From assembly GCA_014730055.1 (NCBI GenBank), contig WJIV01000289.1:1-7907 (forward strand): DNA of 7,907 nt. The letters are read 5' to 3'. Origin of the DNA: Candidatus Bathyarchaeota archaeon (GTDB taxonomy: Archaea; Thermoproteota; Bathyarchaeia; TCS64). Below, one piece after another: positions 6,740 to 7,907 of this stretch; within the stretch, counting starts at the first letter, position 1, and each line of letters opens with the position of its first letter. The notes beneath the pieces were generated by a model. That model worked only from the letters and a program-made list of their open reading frames with translations, was not told the DNA's origin and did no database searches. The translations under genes were made by a program, and so were the position numbers.

Positions 6740-7907
6740 TACATCGGGGGCATGCCGCCGGGCATTCCACCCATGCCGCCCATGCCTCCCATACCACCCA
6801 TTCCGCCTGGACCGCCTGCTCCTCCTGGGGGTGATCTCATTCTCTCTACTGCAATTATGTCATCTATCTTCAAGAGCATCGTAGCCGCCTCAGTGGCGGA
6901 TTTTACAGACTGTGCCTTCACTGCCTTGGGTTCATAGACATCTATCTCTGCCATGTCCCCTATTTCTCCTTCAAGCCCGTTAACACCAACCCATTTATTG
7001 CCTTTAGCGTGCTCGCTCTGCATACCGCTTATGGCGTCAATTGGGTCCATACCGCTGTTCTCAGCCAGGGTTGTTGGGATAACCTCAAGGGCTTCTGCGA
7101 ACGCGTTTACGGCTAGCCTTTCTCTGCCAACTAGTTTCTCAGCGTAGTCACGAAGTCTTCTAGCGACCTCGATCTCAGGGGCTCCGCCACCTGCGACTAT
7201 TTTCGGGTCCTCAACAACGTCTTTTACTACGCATAAGGCATCGTGTAGGCTCCTGTCTGCCTCGTCAACGACTCTCTCGGTCCCGCCACGGATGAGGATG
7301 CTAACCGCCTTGGGGTTCTTGCATCCCTCGACGAAGATCATCTTATCATCACTGATCTTGCGCTCCTCAACATTCTCAGCGTAACCCGCGTCTTCCTTAC
7401 TCAGCTCATCAACACTTGTGACGACTTTTGCGCCTGTTGCTTTAGCTAGGGCTTCCATGTCGCTCTTCTTAAGCCTACGCGCGGCTAGTATGCCCTCCCG
7501 GGCCATGAAGTGCTGAACCATATCGTCTATTCCCTTCTGGCAGAATAGCACATTGATCCCAGCATCCTTCACCTTCTTCACCATATCTCGGAGCATGTTC
7601 TCCTCCTGGTCAAGGTAAGCCTGCATCTCCTCAGGAGTCTCTATGCTGATCTTACTGTCAAACTCTGTCTTCTCAATCTCCATCGCAGCGTTAAGCAGCC
7701 CAATTGTGGCCTCGTGTATGTGTTTTGGCATGCCGTCGTGTACGACTTCCTTGTCAATTATCAGTCCCCTGATAAGCTCTGTATCGGTTATCGAGGCTCC
7801 TGGCTTTTTCTCGACCTTGATCATATCAAGGTCAACTTCATAGCTTCCGTTTGCCTCCTCAGCGATCTGGAGGACTGCATCAACTGCGATATCGCTAAGA
7901 TAGTCAC
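6739..7907 (-). CDS. ths: Thermosome (group II chaperonin) subunit with GGM tail, 5' end outside window
   Basis: The frame stays open to the right edge: 388 C-terminal residues are visible, so about 150-170 residues, including the GDGTT nucleotide loop, are missing. The first visible Met (7824-7822) is internal, because conserved sequence (LSDIAVDAVLQIAEEA) continues upstream of it. Recognisable parts: apical-domain entry LIRGLIIDKEVVHDGMPK, FCQKGIDDM, LAKATGAK, the catalytic-Asp motif LHDAL, AGGGAPE and LAENSGMDP. By eye it matches the downstream subunit at about half of positions, so the pair are old paralogues and not a recent copy. The tail is Gly-Gly-Met repeats ending PGGMPPM, which in GroEL and some thermosomes hangs into the cavity. 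It is the promoter-proximal visible gene of the operon; its promoter is outside. Both subunits probably assemble into one mixed ring. Confidence 0.96.
   Translation of the reverse strand, partial: DYLSDIAVDAVLQIAEEANGSYEVDLDMIKVEKKPGASITDTELIRGLIIDKEVVHDGMPKHIHEATIGLLNAAMEIEKTEFDSKISIETPEEMQAYLDQEENMLRDMVKKVKDAGINVLFCQKGIDDMVQHFMAREGILAARRLKKSDMEALAKATGAKVVTSVDELSKEDAGYAENVEERKISDDKMIFVEGCKNPKAVSILIRGGTERVVDEADRSLHDALCVVKDVVEDPKIVAGGGAPEIEVARRLRDYAEKLVGRERLAVNAFAEALEVIPTTLAENSGMDPIDAISGMQSEHAKGNKWVGVNGLEGEIGDMAEIDVYEPKAVKAQSVKSATEAATMLLKIDDIIAVERMRSPPGGAGGPGGMGGMGGMGGMGGMPGGMPPM
6763..6807 (-). repeat. Five tandem 9-bp units encoding Gly-Gly-Met
   Basis: Five consecutive GGM codon triplets form an imperfect 9-bp tandem repeat (plus-strand units such as CCCATGCCG and CCCATGCCT), followed by one further PGGM. 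Synonymous third positions vary between units, so the protein pattern is kept while the DNA has diverged. Such repeats can change copy number by slippage. Confidence 0.85.

Noticed and set aside
6763..6807. 9-bp repeats as a possible CRISPR or mobile-element signature
   Set aside because: The units are contiguous, in frame, vary only at third positions and encode a known kind of chaperonin tail.
6719..6937. Pro-Met-rich plus-strand frame resembling a low-complexity protein
   Set aside because: It is the antisense reading of the GGM repeat of the thermosome tail.
7822..7824. First visible ATG as the start of the second thermosome gene
   Set aside because: Conserved thermosome sequence continues upstream in frame to the window edge, so the Met is internal and the gene is cut by the window, not truncated in the genome.

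Overview
The window is almost fully coding and looks archaeal. It carries two tandem group II chaperonin (thermosome) genes. Promoters resemble the archaeal BRE/TATA type with very short or absent leaders, T-tracts sit where archaeal terminators are expected, and TTG and GTG starts are used alongside ATG. The phylum cannot be fixed from this sequence alone. A HypC chaperone implies that the genome encodes a [NiFe] hydrogenase somewhere outside the window.

Layout: (1) 1-2864, plus strand: the C-terminal part of a hydantoinase/oxoprolinase subunit A gene (hyuA, cut by the left edge) runs into a complete hyuB through a 4-bp overlap (TTGA), so the two subunits are probably translationally coupled. 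(2) 2896-4092, minus strand: a 12-helix MFS transporter with drug-antiporter-like motifs, convergent with hyuB. (3) 4093-4205: a compact divergent promoter region. (4) 4206-5044, plus strand: hypC (81 aa) followed after 62 bp by a family I inorganic pyrophosphatase with every catalytic residue checked in place. (5) 5045-5078: a short AT-rich convergent gap with T-tracts on both strands. (6) 5079-7907, minus strand: two thermosome subunit genes in one operon, 13 bp apart. The upstream one is cut by the right edge and ends in a Gly-Gly-Met tail; the downstream one is complete and ends in an acidic tail.

How they work together: HyuA and HyuB form one ATP-dependent cyclic-amide (or related) enzyme. 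The two thermosome subunits probably build one mixed double ring. HypC and the pyrophosphatase are unrelated housekeeping or maturation functions that may share a transcript. I see no CRISPR array, transposon, tRNA, rRNA, phage gene or clear multi-gene system of a new kind. The most worthwhile points are the unlike tails of the paired chaperonin subunits, the hypC gene without its usual partners, and the regulatory layout between the MFS gene and hypC.
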